The notes: a model not told the origin generated them from the sequence alone. DNA of 7,258 nt from Bacteroidota bacterium (GCA_025355225.1 JANYAB010000500.1:1-7258); one strand, 5' to 3'. Shown: positions 1 through 6,496, numbered from the stretch's first letter. Translations and numbers: made by a program.

Positions 1-1509
1 TATGATGCGCTGAGCCTCGGTGTTCCAATAGAATCTGTCAGGAAAGCTACCAAGATCGACCGCTGGTTTTTAAATCAGATACAGGAAGTGGTAAACCTGG
101 AAGTAGAACTGCGCCGTTATTCGCTGAATAATATACCAACGGAATTTTTCTTTACGCTAAAACAGAAAGGTTTTTCGGATGCGCAGATCGCTCATGTGTT
201 AAGCAATGTAACGGAAGAAGATGTTTATCAGCGCCGTACCGGCCTGGGCATCCGTAGGGTTTATAAAATGGTTGATACTTGTGCTGCAGAGTTCCAGGCA
301 AAAACGCCATATTTTTATTCAACCTATGAGGGTGAGAATGAATCGCAGGTATCTGACAAGAAAAAAATAATCGTATTAGGATCAGGGCCTAACCGTATCG
401 GACAAGGTATCGAGTTTGATTACAGTTGTGTGCATGGTTTATTAGCGGCGAAAGAATCGGGTTACGAAGCAATTATGATCAATTGTAACCCGGAGACAGT
501 ATCCACCGATTTTAACATGGCCGACAAATTGTACTTCGAGCCTGTTTTCTGGGAGCATGTCCGCGAGATCATCGAACTTGAAAAGCCTGAAGGCGTAATT
601 GTACAACTGGGAGGCCAGACTGCGTTAAAAATGGCTGAGAAACTGCATGAGCATGGTATAAAGATCATTGGCACCTCTTACGACAATATGGATATTGCTG
701 AAGACCGCGGCCGTTTCTCTGATTTGCTAAAAGAACTTAATATCCCTTATCCTAATTACGGAGTTGCCGAGAATGCGGAAGAGGCAATTGAAGTAGCGCA
801 CAAAGTAGGCTATCCTGTGCTGGTGCGCCCAAGCTATGTGCTGGGGGGACAAGGCATGAGCATCGTGATAAATGATGAGGACCTGGAAAAAGCGGTGGTT
901 AGCTTATTGCGTAATTTACCCGGAAACCGGGTACTTATAGACCACTTCCTGGATCGTGCCGAAGAAGCCGAATCTGATTCTATCAGTGATGGCGATGATG
1001 TACATATCATCGGCCTTATGGAGCATATTGAACCTGCCGGTATACATTCGGGCGATTCAAGTGCAGTGTTGCCACCGTTCAACCTGTCGGCCAACGTGAT
1101 CCGTCAGATGGAAGAACATACAATTAAAATCGCCAAAGCGCTTAATGTTCGTGGCCTGTGCAATATCCAGTTTGCTATAAAAGATGAAAAGGTATATGTT
1201 ATCGAAGCCAATCCCCGGGCATCACGGACAGTCCCTTTCATCGCGAAAGCTTACGATGTGCCATATATCAATATCGCTGCTAAAATCATGCTGGGCGTTA
1301 ACAAACTTAAAGATTTTACGATTGAGCGCAAGCTAAAGGGCTTTGCCATAAAGGAACCGGTGTTCTCGTTCGATAAATTCCCAGAAGTAAATAAAGAGCT
1401 TGGCCCCGAAATGAAATCAACCGGCGAAGCGATCCGTTTTATACCCAACCTGGAAGATCCTTATTTCAGACACCTGTATAAGGAAAAATCGATGTACTTA
1501 AGTAGATAA
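1..1509 (+). CDS. carB: Carbamoyl-phosphate synthase large subunit, C-terminal half (5' partial)
   Basis: CarB makes carbamoyl phosphate from bicarbonate, glutamine-derived ammonia and two ATP, feeding pyrimidine and arginine synthesis in the cytoplasm with CarA. The frame is open from base 1, so the gene starts upstream of the window; 502 residues are visible, and the GTG at 88 is internal. Visible residues 1 to about 115 are the helical oligomerisation domain. GSGPNRIGQG at 127-136 opens the second pre-ATP-grasp domain. The second ATP-grasp domain, which phosphorylates carbamate, carries PSYVLGGQGM at 277-286 and the metal/ATP-binding EANPRASRT at 402-410. The protein stops about 30 residues after the conserved GPEMKSTGE (468-476), where E. 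coli CarB continues into a roughly 130-residue MGS-like allosteric domain. That domain is absent, as I recall for other Bacteroidota CarB proteins, so this looks like a natural end and not a truncation. Nothing suggests damage in the visible part. Confidence 0.97.
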   Translation, partial: YDALSLGVPIESVRKATKIDRWFLNQIQEVVNLEVELRRYSLNNIPTEFFFTLKQKGFSDAQIAHVLSNVTEEDVYQRRTGLGIRRVYKMVDTCAAEFQAKTPYFYSTYEGENESQVSDKKKIIVLGSGPNRIGQGIEFDYSCVHGLLAAKESGYEAIMINCNPETVSTDFNMADKLYFEPVFWEHVREIIELEKPEGVIVQLGGQTALKMAEKLHEHGIKIIGTSYDNMDIAEDRGRFSDLLKELNIPYPNYGVAENAEEAIEVAHKVGYPVLVRPSYVLGGQGMSIVINDEDLEKAVVSLLRNLPGNRVLIDHFLDRAEEAESDSISDGDDVHIIGLMEHIEPAGIHSGDSSAVLPPFNLSANVIRQMEEHTIKIAKALNVRGLCNIQFAIKDEKVYVIEANPRASRTVPFIAKAYDVPYINIAAKIMLGVNKLKDFTIERKLKGFAIKEPVFSFDKFPEVNKELGPEMKSTGEAIRFIPNLEDPYFRHLYKEKSMYLSR

Positions 1510-1542
1510 GGTTAAGGGCAAAAGGATAAAGGTGAAAGGTTT
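1508..1542. repeat. Degenerate 7-bp tandem array at the carB stop codon
   Basis: Five consecutive 7-bp units read AAGGTTA, AGGGCAA, AAGGATA, AAGGTGA and AAGGTTT. The first unit overlaps the last two bases of the carB stop codon (1507-1509). The array is purine-rich, forms no obvious hairpin, and ends in a run of six T (1540-1545). It shares period and placement, but not sequence, with the arrays at 2384 and 4522. The stretch from here to the next gene (about 96 bp) contains no other feature I can support. Confidence 0.7.
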
Positions 1543-1638
1543 TTTGCATGAGAAATAATCAATAAATTCTTACCTGCAAATTGATGTCTTACCAAAGTTT
1601 AAAAACATTGGCATAGAAAGTGTCGTATTACGGAGACT

Positions 1639-2319
1639 GTGAGTACGAGCGAAGAAATTTATAAGTTAAATAATGTCGATCCTGAAGATATTGGCGATGT
1701 TTTAGCAAAAATACAAAGATCATTTAACATTAAATTTGACAGTGAGGGATTGCAAAACGTTGATACCTTTGGCGCCCTTTGTGATTTGATCATCAACAAA
1801 ATCAATCTGGACCATTCTGAAAGTTGCACAACGCAACAGGCGTTTTATAAGCTTAGGAATGCAATCGCCACTGCTTCAGGAACGGAGAAATGCACGATAA
1901 AACCTCAAACAAAGCTATCTATAATATTCCCGAGGGACAATCGTCTCCAGACAATATCAGAAATTGAAAGCGAATTAGGATTCAAAATTAACTTGTTGCA
2001 ACCCCGCCAGTGGATAATCGGGCTGTTTGTTTTAACATTTACAGCTTCCATTATTGAATGTTTTTATAATTGGCGTGTTGGGGTGGCCGGATTGGTGGCT
2101 TCTATTATCAGCCTTAAACTCGCGGGGAAATTTGGGAAAGAAATTCACCTGAAAACGGTAGGGGATTTGGCCGGCAAAATTTCAAAGGAAAGTTATCTAA
2201 AGTCCAGAAATAATTCCGGCACAATAAATAAAAACGAAATTGAACAAAAGGTAAGAGAGCTTTTTACAAATGATCTTAATCTAAAGCCAATTGTTTTAAC
2301 GAGGAAGTCGCCGTTTTAA
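1639..2319 (+). CDS. Acyl-carrier-protein-like membrane protein of unknown function
   Basis: I do not recognise a named function. Residues 17-55 resemble helices II-IV of an acyl carrier protein (DIGDVLAKIQRSFNIKF, then VDTFGALCDLI), but no serine occupies the phosphopantetheine site, so carrier activity is doubtful. A second conserved-looking block has FYKLRNAI at 69-76 and IFPRDNR at 96-102. Two likely transmembrane helices follow at about 125-142 and 147-163. The C-terminal tail has TVGDLAGKI at 173-181 and an amphipathic helix (about 201-215) resembling ACP helix I. From memory, Bacteroidota and proteobacteria carry proteins with this order that also begin at helix II, so the short N-terminus need not be a truncation. 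The start is GTG with GGAG three to seven bases upstream; an in-frame TAA at 1600 and no intervening ATG limit other choices. It follows carB after 129 bp, and co-transcription is unproven. It is convergent with the next gene. Confidence 0.7.
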   Translation: MSTSEEIYKLNNVDPEDIGDVLAKIQRSFNIKFDSEGLQNVDTFGALCDLIINKINLDHSESCTTQQAFYKLRNAIATASGTEKCTIKPQTKLSIIFPRDNRLQTISEIESELGFKINLLQPRQWIIGLFVLTFTASIIECFYNWRVGVAGLVASIISLKLAGKFGKEIHLKTVGDLAGKISKESYLKSRNNSGTINKNEIEQKVRELFTNDLNLKPIVLTRKSPF

Positions 2320-2348
2320 TCGGTTGCCCCACTTCATTATTCAAACTT

Positions 2349-2371
2349 CGGTGTTCAATATTAAAACACCG
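2349..2371. terminator. Possible bidirectional terminator hairpin between convergent genes
   Basis: CGGTGTT (2349-2355) pairs with AACACCG (2365-2371) around a 9-base AT-rich loop. It lies 30 bp after the stop of the + strand gene and 54 bp beyond the end of the - strand DUF4920 gene. A short T run (2379-2383) follows on the + strand after eight bases. The missing immediate U tract makes intrinsic termination only plausible. Confidence 0.4.
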
Positions 2372-2383
2372 TTCGCCCTTTTT

Positions 2384-2425
2384 CGCAAATCCGAAATCGA
2401 ACATTCGAAATCCGAAATAAGAAAT
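2384..2425. repeat. Degenerate 7-bp tandem array at the DUF4920 gene stop
   Basis: Six 7-bp units read CGCAAAT, CCGAAAT, CGAACAT, TCGAAAT, CCGAAAT and AAGAAAT. The last base overlaps the stop codon (2425-2427, - strand) of the DUF4920 gene, so on that gene's strand the array starts immediately at the 3' end, as at carB and the NHL gene. Confidence 0.7.
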
Positions 2426-2886
2426 CATTTCTCAATCATCATTCCCTTAACTTCAAAAGTAAGCTTGCGTTTTGGGTTGGTTTTTACATTCTGCTGTTTT
2501 TTCCCTGAGACCGTATCGCCGGCAAAATGCTGCTGATCATCTGCAATAAATTGTTTTTGTGCAACGCCCTCTGCAATAACCGTCCTGCCCTTTATATTGG
2601 CGGGGATATTAATATTGTAGTCTCTAAAATGGGCGCTAATAACTTTACCATTCCCAGCATCTATGTCGAACCAGCCACCTTTTACCCGGGTTACTTTAAT
2701 CACTTTGCCCCTGATGGTTGTACTAATCCGGGGTTTCTTATCCATAAATGCTTCAAGGTTGCTTGCACTGACCACACTAACCGTGTCGGGTCTGGCTCCA
2801 AAAATGGTTGATTGCGTTGGCTTTTGAGCAAATAAAAATAAAACGTAAGAAAAAAACAGGGCAAGTAATAAAGAGGTTGTTTTCAT
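2425..2886 (-). CDS. Secreted DUF4920 family protein (OB-fold-like)
   Basis: A small exported protein of 153 residues and unknown biochemical role. Residues 1-20 form a signal peptide (MKTT followed by a Leu/Phe-rich core ending FLFA) with probable cleavage after Ala20; no Cys is placed for lipidation, so a soluble periplasmic protein is expected. Residues 55 to about 110 match the DUF4920 pattern as I know it: TTIRGKVIKVTRVKGGWFDI, then GNGKVISAHFRDY and NINIPANIKGRTVIAEG, a beta-rich OB-like core. Many family members have a Cys in a KGCW motif; here it reads KGGW (69-72), so a Cys-based metal or redox role is unlikely. A Lys- and Gln-rich linker (about 128-141) precedes a final beta strand, KLTFEVKGMMI. 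The ATG at 2886 is chosen because the signal peptide begins there. The gene is divergent from the NHL lipoprotein gene and has its own candidate promoter. Confidence 0.78.
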   Translation of the reverse strand: MKTTSLLLALFFSYVLFLFAQKPTQSTIFGARPDTVSVVSASNLEAFMDKKPRISTTIRGKVIKVTRVKGGWFDIDAGNGKVISAHFRDYNINIPANIKGRTVIAEGVAQKQFIADDQQHFAGDTVSGKKQQNVKTNPKRKLTFEVKGMMIEK

Positions 2887-2914
2887 CGTATAGTTATCAT
2901 ATCAGACAGATTAA

Positions 2915-2946
2915 CAAATTTCCCCTACCGGGGTTTTAAACAAAAA
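2915..2946 (-). promoter_or_regulatory. Candidate Bacteroidota promoter for the DUF4920 gene
   Basis: Read on the - strand, TTTTTG (2946-2941) and GAAATTTG (2922-2915) are 18 bases apart. This resembles the -33 TTTG / -7 TAnnTTTG promoter of Bacteroidota with one mismatch in the -7 box. It lies about 28 bp upstream of the ATG. It is a consensus match only. Confidence 0.4.
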
Positions 2947-3076
2947 CTTTATTTTGACTATTTAGTGACGGCAGAACAAGCGTTTAAAAAATGAGTCGGG
3001 ACATGTACCAGGGTGCATTTGTTAATATTTGTTAAACTATTTTTAAAGTAACAATTTTGAACTACTATTGAATTCA

Positions 3077-3108
3077 TTTACACTTTACACAGATTAAAAC
3101 TAAGTTTG
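3077..3108 (+). promoter_or_regulatory. Candidate Bacteroidota promoter for the NHL lipoprotein gene
   Basis: TAAGTTTG at 3101-3108 is an exact TAnnTTTG -7 box. TTTA at 3077-3080, 20 bases upstream, is a one-mismatch -33 box. A transcript from here would start near 3115 and leave only about 10 bases before the ATG at 3125, so the mRNA would be nearly leaderless. The divergent region 2887-3124 (238 bp) holds no other supportable feature. Confidence 0.45.
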
Positions 3109-3124
3109 CCATAAATATTTATAC

Positions 3125-4519
3125 ATGAAAAGAACTCTACTATCAGCTATTTTATCCATATTATTTTTAGTTTTTTTATTGGCAACCGGCTGTAAGAAAA
3201 CTCCTTCATCAACTACTAATAGTATTCCTTCACTTACAACACCTGATGTAATATTGGATGTAACCTCAACTACAGCGCAAAGTGGAGGAACCATTACGTC
3301 AATAGGCAGCTCGGCGCTTACTGCCAACGGTGTTTGTTACAGCACAACTAACCAAACACCTACAGTGGCTGATATTGCGACCACAGATCCCCTAATTACA
3401 ACCAGCTATACATTTACCAGTAATATAACCGGTTTAACCCCTTCGACAACCTATTATTTGAGGGCATATGCCACCAATGCATTCGGTACCGGTTACGGGA
3501 GTGTAGTGAAGTTTACGACAGGCTCTACATTGACGGCAGTTTTCGGCACCGTAACAACTTTTGCCGGCAATGCAACTGCTGGTTATATGGACGGAACAGG
3601 TGCAGGTGCTCAATTTAACAATCCTGAAGGCATTGCTGTTGATGCCCAGGGGAATATTTATGTATCTGATACTTTTAATAACCGTATCAGGAAGATCGCT
3701 TCCGATGGAACTGTAACAACACTGGCTGGTAATGGCATAGCAGGATACGCAGACGGACCGGCAGCTAACGCTGAATTCTATGGACCGGAGGGCCTTACAG
3801 TTGATGCCCAGGGAAATGTTTATGTGGCTGATTTTGGAAATAACGTGATCCGCGAGATTACCGCCGCAGGGCTAGTTAGCACCCTTGCAGGTAATACGAC
3901 TGCCGGTTATATTGATGGAGCAGCCACTGCCGCCGAGTTTAACAGTCCGGCAGGGATCGCGATGGATAAGCAAGGGAACTTTTATGTAGCCGACCACAAT
4001 AATAATATGATTCGTAAAATTACATCAGCTGGTGTAGTTAGCACTATTGCGGGTACCAAACAAGCTGGTTATGTAAATGCTACGGTTAATACCACTACCG
4101 GTGTAAATGCCCTGTTTAATAACCCTAATGGAATAACTATCGATGCCACAGGTAATATTTTTGTGGCCGATGGGGGAAATAGTGCTATCCGCGAGATCAC
4201 TCCCGCCGCGGTGGTCACCACCGTAGCCGGTGGTCCGGGTCAATCGACGCTGCTTGGCAACCCAGTGGGGATAACTATCGATCTGCAAGGGAATTTATAC
4301 GTAACTGACGAATCGGGGCGAATAATTGAGGTGACTGCTGCAAAGGTGCTTTATGTTTTGGCAGGAAACACAAATGTCGAAGGCTTTGCTGATGGGGTCG
4401 GTTCAGCCGCCCAATTCAATGTACCTCAAGGCATAAGTATTGATTTACAAGGTAATATTTATGTTGCCGACTTCAACAATAACAGGATTCGTAAGATAGT
4501 AGTTACGGACGCGAACTAA
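3125..4519 (+). CDS. Lipoprotein with FN3-like domain and six-blade NHL beta-propeller
   Basis: A cell-envelope protein, probably a binding or scaffold propeller; no catalytic motif is visible. Residues 1-22 are a lipoprotein signal peptide ending A-T-G before Cys23, the expected lipidated residue. The following KKTPSS lacks an acidic cluster of the surface-export type, so the cell side is uncertain. A Thr/Ser linker leads into one FN3-like domain at about 38-132, with STTAQSGGTI, GVCYST and TGLTPSTTYYLRAYATN as typical Bacteroidota signatures. The rest is an NHL propeller: repeats starting near 165, 219, 273, 332, 378 and 432, each with a (P)xGIxxDxxGNxYVxD core followed by IRxI. The strand TVTTFAG at 142-148 precedes the first repeat and the last repeat ends without its own, so the N-terminal strand probably closes blade six. 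Loop AGYxDGxxxxAxF recurs after several blades; blade three has a longer loop, and blade five loses the usual NNxIRKI. The reading frame is intact and ends where the propeller closes. Confidence 0.88.
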   Translation: MKRTLLSAILSILFLVFLLATGCKKTPSSTTNSIPSLTTPDVILDVTSTTAQSGGTITSIGSSALTANGVCYSTTNQTPTVADIATTDPLITTSYTFTSNITGLTPSTTYYLRAYATNAFGTGYGSVVKFTTGSTLTAVFGTVTTFAGNATAGYMDGTGAGAQFNNPEGIAVDAQGNIYVSDTFNNRIRKIASDGTVTTLAGNGIAGYADGPAANAEFYGPEGLTVDAQGNVYVADFGNNVIREITAAGLVSTLAGNTTAGYIDGAATAAEFNSPAGIAMDKQGNFYVADHNNNMIRKITSAGVVSTIAGTKQAGYVNATVNTTTGVNALFNNPNGITIDATGNIFVADGGNSAIREITPAAVVTTVAGGPGQSTLLGNPVGITIDLQGNLYVTDESGRIIEVTAAKVLYVLAGNTNVEGFADGVGSAAQFNVPQGISIDLQGNIYVADFNNNRIRKIVVTDAN

Positions 4520-4521
4520 TT

Positions 4522-4545
4522 TCGGAAGTCGGAAGTCGGAAGTCG
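4522..4545. repeat. Perfect 7-bp tandem array after the NHL gene
   Basis: TCGGAAG occurs three times in a row without error, followed by a partial TCG. It starts three bases after the stop codon of the NHL gene and runs into the hairpin at 4541. Period and placement match the arrays at 1508 and 2384 although the unit differs; here the copies are identical, which suggests recent expansion. Confidence 0.85.
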
Positions 4546-4580
4546 ATTTGCGAGGTTTTTAAAACTTCGCAAATCTGACT
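4541..4580. terminator. Strong hairpin between convergent genes, probable bidirectional terminator
   Basis: AGTCGATTTGCGAGGTTT pairs with AAACTTCGCAAATC-T-GACT: nine perfect pairs from GATTTGCGA/TCGCAAATC (4545-4553 with 4567-4575), one G-T pair, further AT-rich pairs to the loop, and an AGTC/GACT extension past a single bulged T (4576). The left foot uses the last unit of the tandem array. It lies 21 bp after the NHL stop and 55 bp beyond the end of the - strand membrane gene. A clear T tract is missing outside the stem on both sides, so the terminator role is inferred from position and stability. Confidence 0.6.
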
Positions 4581-4635
4581 TTATAACGGAATCAGGTAAT
4601 TAAGCCGGACATACTAACAGTGCTTTCCGTGCCTT

Positions 4636-5034
4636 TCATTTATCACTTGTGTCACTTGCTGGGTGGCGGGTAAATAGTATTCCAAACAATAAAGCAAAAA
4701 TTGTATAAATAGAAGCTAATATCCAAACTGCATAGTGAAGGCTATGGTCATTCATCAGCGCTTTAATTAAGCCAAGCCCGCCAATAGCAAAGTGCGTAAA
4801 ATTAGCTATCGTTAATGGCCTGTTATAAATGCCCCCAATAATACTGCCTTTAGCCATCCAGTTAAGCATAGCAAATGCAAAAAACAGTGCGCCCAACAAT
4901 TGTAATATTAACTGAAAGGTTTTTGAGGAACCAATGCCGATGAAACCGGCTATCTCGTCGGGAAGAAAGATCAGGCTTATTCCTATTGCCGCAAGGATTA
5001 TAGCGCTTATGGTCATGATCAACTTTGTATTCAT
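4636..5034 (-). CDS. Small four-helix integral membrane protein, unknown function
   Basis: A 132-residue hydrophobic protein with four predicted transmembrane helices at about 5-24, 40-59, 74-93 and 101-121, and a short polar tail (RHPASDTSDK). Short loops include FLPDEIAGFIGIGSSK after helix one and NWMAKGSIIGGIYNRP between helices two and three; the latter looks like the most characteristic segment. No charged residues sit inside the helices and no catalytic motif is seen, so transport or enzyme function cannot be assigned. I have the impression of similar unnamed proteins in other Bacteroidota, but cannot name a family. The ATG at 5034 is 20 bp after the radA stop on the same strand, so it is probably read from the radA transcript and ends at the hairpin at 4541-4580. 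The proximity does not imply a DNA-repair role. Confidence 0.75.
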   Translation of the reverse strand: MNTKLIMTISAIILAAIGISLIFLPDEIAGFIGIGSSKTFQLILQLLGALFFAFAMLNWMAKGSIIGGIYNRPLTIANFTHFAIGGLGLIKALMNDHSLHYAVWILASIYTIFALLFGILFTRHPASDTSDK

Positions 5035-5054
5035 AGTTTTGTGTGTGTTTTAGA

Positions 5055-6464
5055 TCAGCCAAATAACAAGCCGAATACTTCTTCTATGTTGCCAACTGTT
5101 TTAACGGCTATATTATAACGGGACAAATCGATCCGTTTTTTATCCTTGCCACCAGAAGCGAGGTTGTATTTTGATATAAATATTTGCTCAAACCCAAGCT
5201 TTTGCGCTTCGGCAATGCGTTGCTCCACGCGGTTTACTGCCCTGATCTCGCCTGATAAACCAATCTCGCCTGCGAAACAAGTTTTAAAGGGTATGGGGAT
5301 ATCCTCATGCGAAGAAATGATAGCAGCAGCAAGGCCCAAATCAATTGCGGGGTCTTCAACGCGTATGCCACCCGTGATGTTCAGAAATACATCCTTTGCA
5401 CCCAGTTTAAAACCGCAGCGCTTTTCGAGTACTGCCAGCAGCATGCTCATGCGGCGTGTATCAAAGCCAGTTGCGGTTCGCTGCGGGGTTCCGTATGCCG
5501 AGGTGCTCACTAATGCCTGGGTTTCTATCAGCATCGGGCGCATCCCTTCAAGTGTTGCCGAAATAGTGATGCCGCTTAGTGGTTCATCCCGCTGGGAAAG
5601 TAAAATTTCGGACGGGTTAGATACTTCGCGGAGACCCTCGCCAAGCATTTCATAAATGCCTAATTCAGATGCCGATCCAAAACGGTTTTTAACCGTCCGT
5701 AAAATACGGTAAACATGGTGCCTGTCGCCTTCAAATTGCAAAACGGTATCAACCATGTGTTCGAGTATTTTAGGGCCTGCGATCATCCCATCCTTGGTTA
5801 TATGGCCAATCAGGAATACAGGTGTACCCGACTCCTTGGCAAACCGAAGCAATTCGGCTGTGCATTCCCTCACCTGCGAAACACTCCCCGGTGTTGATTC
5901 AATGTGAGCGGAATACAGTGTCTGTATGGAGTCGATCACCACCAGGTCGGGCTCCAATTGCTCTATCTGCTTAAATATATTTTGGGTAGAGGTTTCTGTC
6001 AATATAAAACAAGCCCCCCCACCCCCTAAAGGGGGAGTTGTAAGTCTTTCTGCGCGCATTTTTATTTGCCTTTCGCTTTCCTCGCCCGAAACGTACAACA
6101 CTTTAACATTAGGCATATTAAGGGCAAGCTGGAGCATTAATGTTGATTTGCCTATGCCGGGTTCACCGCCGATAAGTACCAATGAGCCAGCTACAATGCC
6201 GCCGCCTAAAACCCGGTTAAACTCTTTGTCGGGAGTCAGCATACGCTGCTCCTCGTCGAATGTTATATCAGAGACCTGTACAGGTTTATTTGCACGCTGG
6301 GTAGTAGTGGAGTTTGTTTTCCATGTCGGAACAACAGCATTGCCTTTTTCAATGATTTCTTCAACCAAAGTATTCCATTGCCCGCATGACGGACATTTAC
6401 CAAGCCATTTAGGTGATTCAAAACCACAGCTTTGACAGAAATAGGCGACTTTCGATTTAGCCAT
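5055..6464 (-). CDS. radA: DNA repair ATPase RadA (Sms)
   Basis: RadA is a RecA-related hexameric helicase that extends D-loops and processes branched recombination intermediates together with RecA. At 469 residues it is close to normal length. The N-terminal zinc finger has Cys10, Cys13, Cys24 and Cys27. Walker A is GGEPGIGKST at 99-108, Walker B VVIDSI at 175-180, and the RadA-specific KNRFG is at 259-263. The C-terminal Lon-protease-like domain occupies about 280-460, including GGIRVEDPAIDLGLAAAI and GEIGLSGEIRAV. One oddity: residues 142-151 (TTPPLGGGGA) are encoded by a GC-rich palindrome between Walker A and Walker B, and the loop is about four residues longer than in B. subtilis RadA as I remember it. 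The frame is kept and all catalytic motifs are present, so function is likely. ATG at 6464 is fixed by the MAKSKVAYFC family start. The gene heads a probable two-gene transcript with the membrane protein downstream. Confidence 0.97.
   Translation of the reverse strand: MAKSKVAYFCQSCGFESPKWLGKCPSCGQWNTLVEEIIEKGNAVVPTWKTNSTTTQRANKPVQVSDITFDEEQRMLTPDKEFNRVLGGGIVAGSLVLIGGEPGIGKSTLMLQLALNMPNVKVLYVSGEESERQIKMRAERLTTPPLGGGGACFILTETSTQNIFKQIEQLEPDLVVIDSIQTLYSAHIESTPGSVSQVRECTAELLRFAKESGTPVFLIGHITKDGMIAGPKILEHMVDTVLQFEGDRHHVYRILRTVKNRFGSASELGIYEMLGEGLREVSNPSEILLSQRDEPLSGITISATLEGMRPMLIETQALVSTSAYGTPQRTATGFDTRRMSMLLAVLEKRCGFKLGAKDVFLNITGGIRVEDPAIDLGLAAAIISSHEDIPIPFKTCFAGEIGLSGEIRAVNRVEQRIAEAQKLGFEQIFISKYNLASGGKDKKRIDLSRYNIAVKTVGNIEEVFGLLFG
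6009..6041. repeat. GC-rich palindromic REP-like element inside radA
   Basis: The + strand reads ACAAG, seven C, A, five C, TAAA, five G, AGTTGT. The core CCCCC-TAAA-GGGGG (6022-6035) is a perfect 5-bp stem, and ACAA/TTGT (6009-6012 with 6038-6041) can form an outer stem. The motif, a C-rich block followed by CCCCCTAAAGGGGG and a short AT foot, resembles a short interspersed repeat I recall from Bacteroidota genomes. In radA it encodes TTPPLGGGGA in frame. Confidence 0.7.
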
Positions 6465-6496
6465 TATTGGATGTGCAGATTTTTGATGTGCAAATG
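6424..6496. repeat. Direct repeat copy A: radA 5' end and leader
   Basis: This 73-bp stretch spans radA codons 1 to about 14 and 32 bp upstream of the ATG. It recurs at 6963-7033 in the same orientation. By eye the alignment has 14 substitutions and two single-base gaps, about 78% identity. The two copies flank the nucleotidyltransferase gene. Confidence 0.75.

Noticed and set aside
834..1094. An 86-codon - strand open frame inside carB
   Set aside because: It is antisense to the conserved ATP-grasp region of carB; a shadow of that codon usage.
2527..2811. A 94-codon + strand open frame
   Set aside because: It is antisense to the DUF4920 gene, which has a signal peptide and a recognisable core; the + strand product has no pattern of its own.
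2991..3035. A 14-codon ATG frame in the divergent region, considered as a leader peptide
   Set aside because: It has no coding signal, no following attenuator hairpin, and ends well before the candidate promoter of the NHL gene.
4586..4630. ACGGAA and TTCCGT as an inverted repeat before the membrane gene stop
   Set aside because: The 6-bp arms are more than 30 bases apart and a much stronger hairpin lies next to them, so this is likely chance.
5146..5655. A 169-codon open frame on the + strand
   Set aside because: It lies wholly antisense to radA, whose frame is confirmed by family motifs; its composition (Ser/Arg/Pro-rich, no domain) is that of a shadow frame.
5926..6435. A second 169-codon open frame on the + strand
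   Set aside because: It is antisense to the N-terminal half of radA, including the Walker A and zinc-finger codons. No independent evidence supports it.
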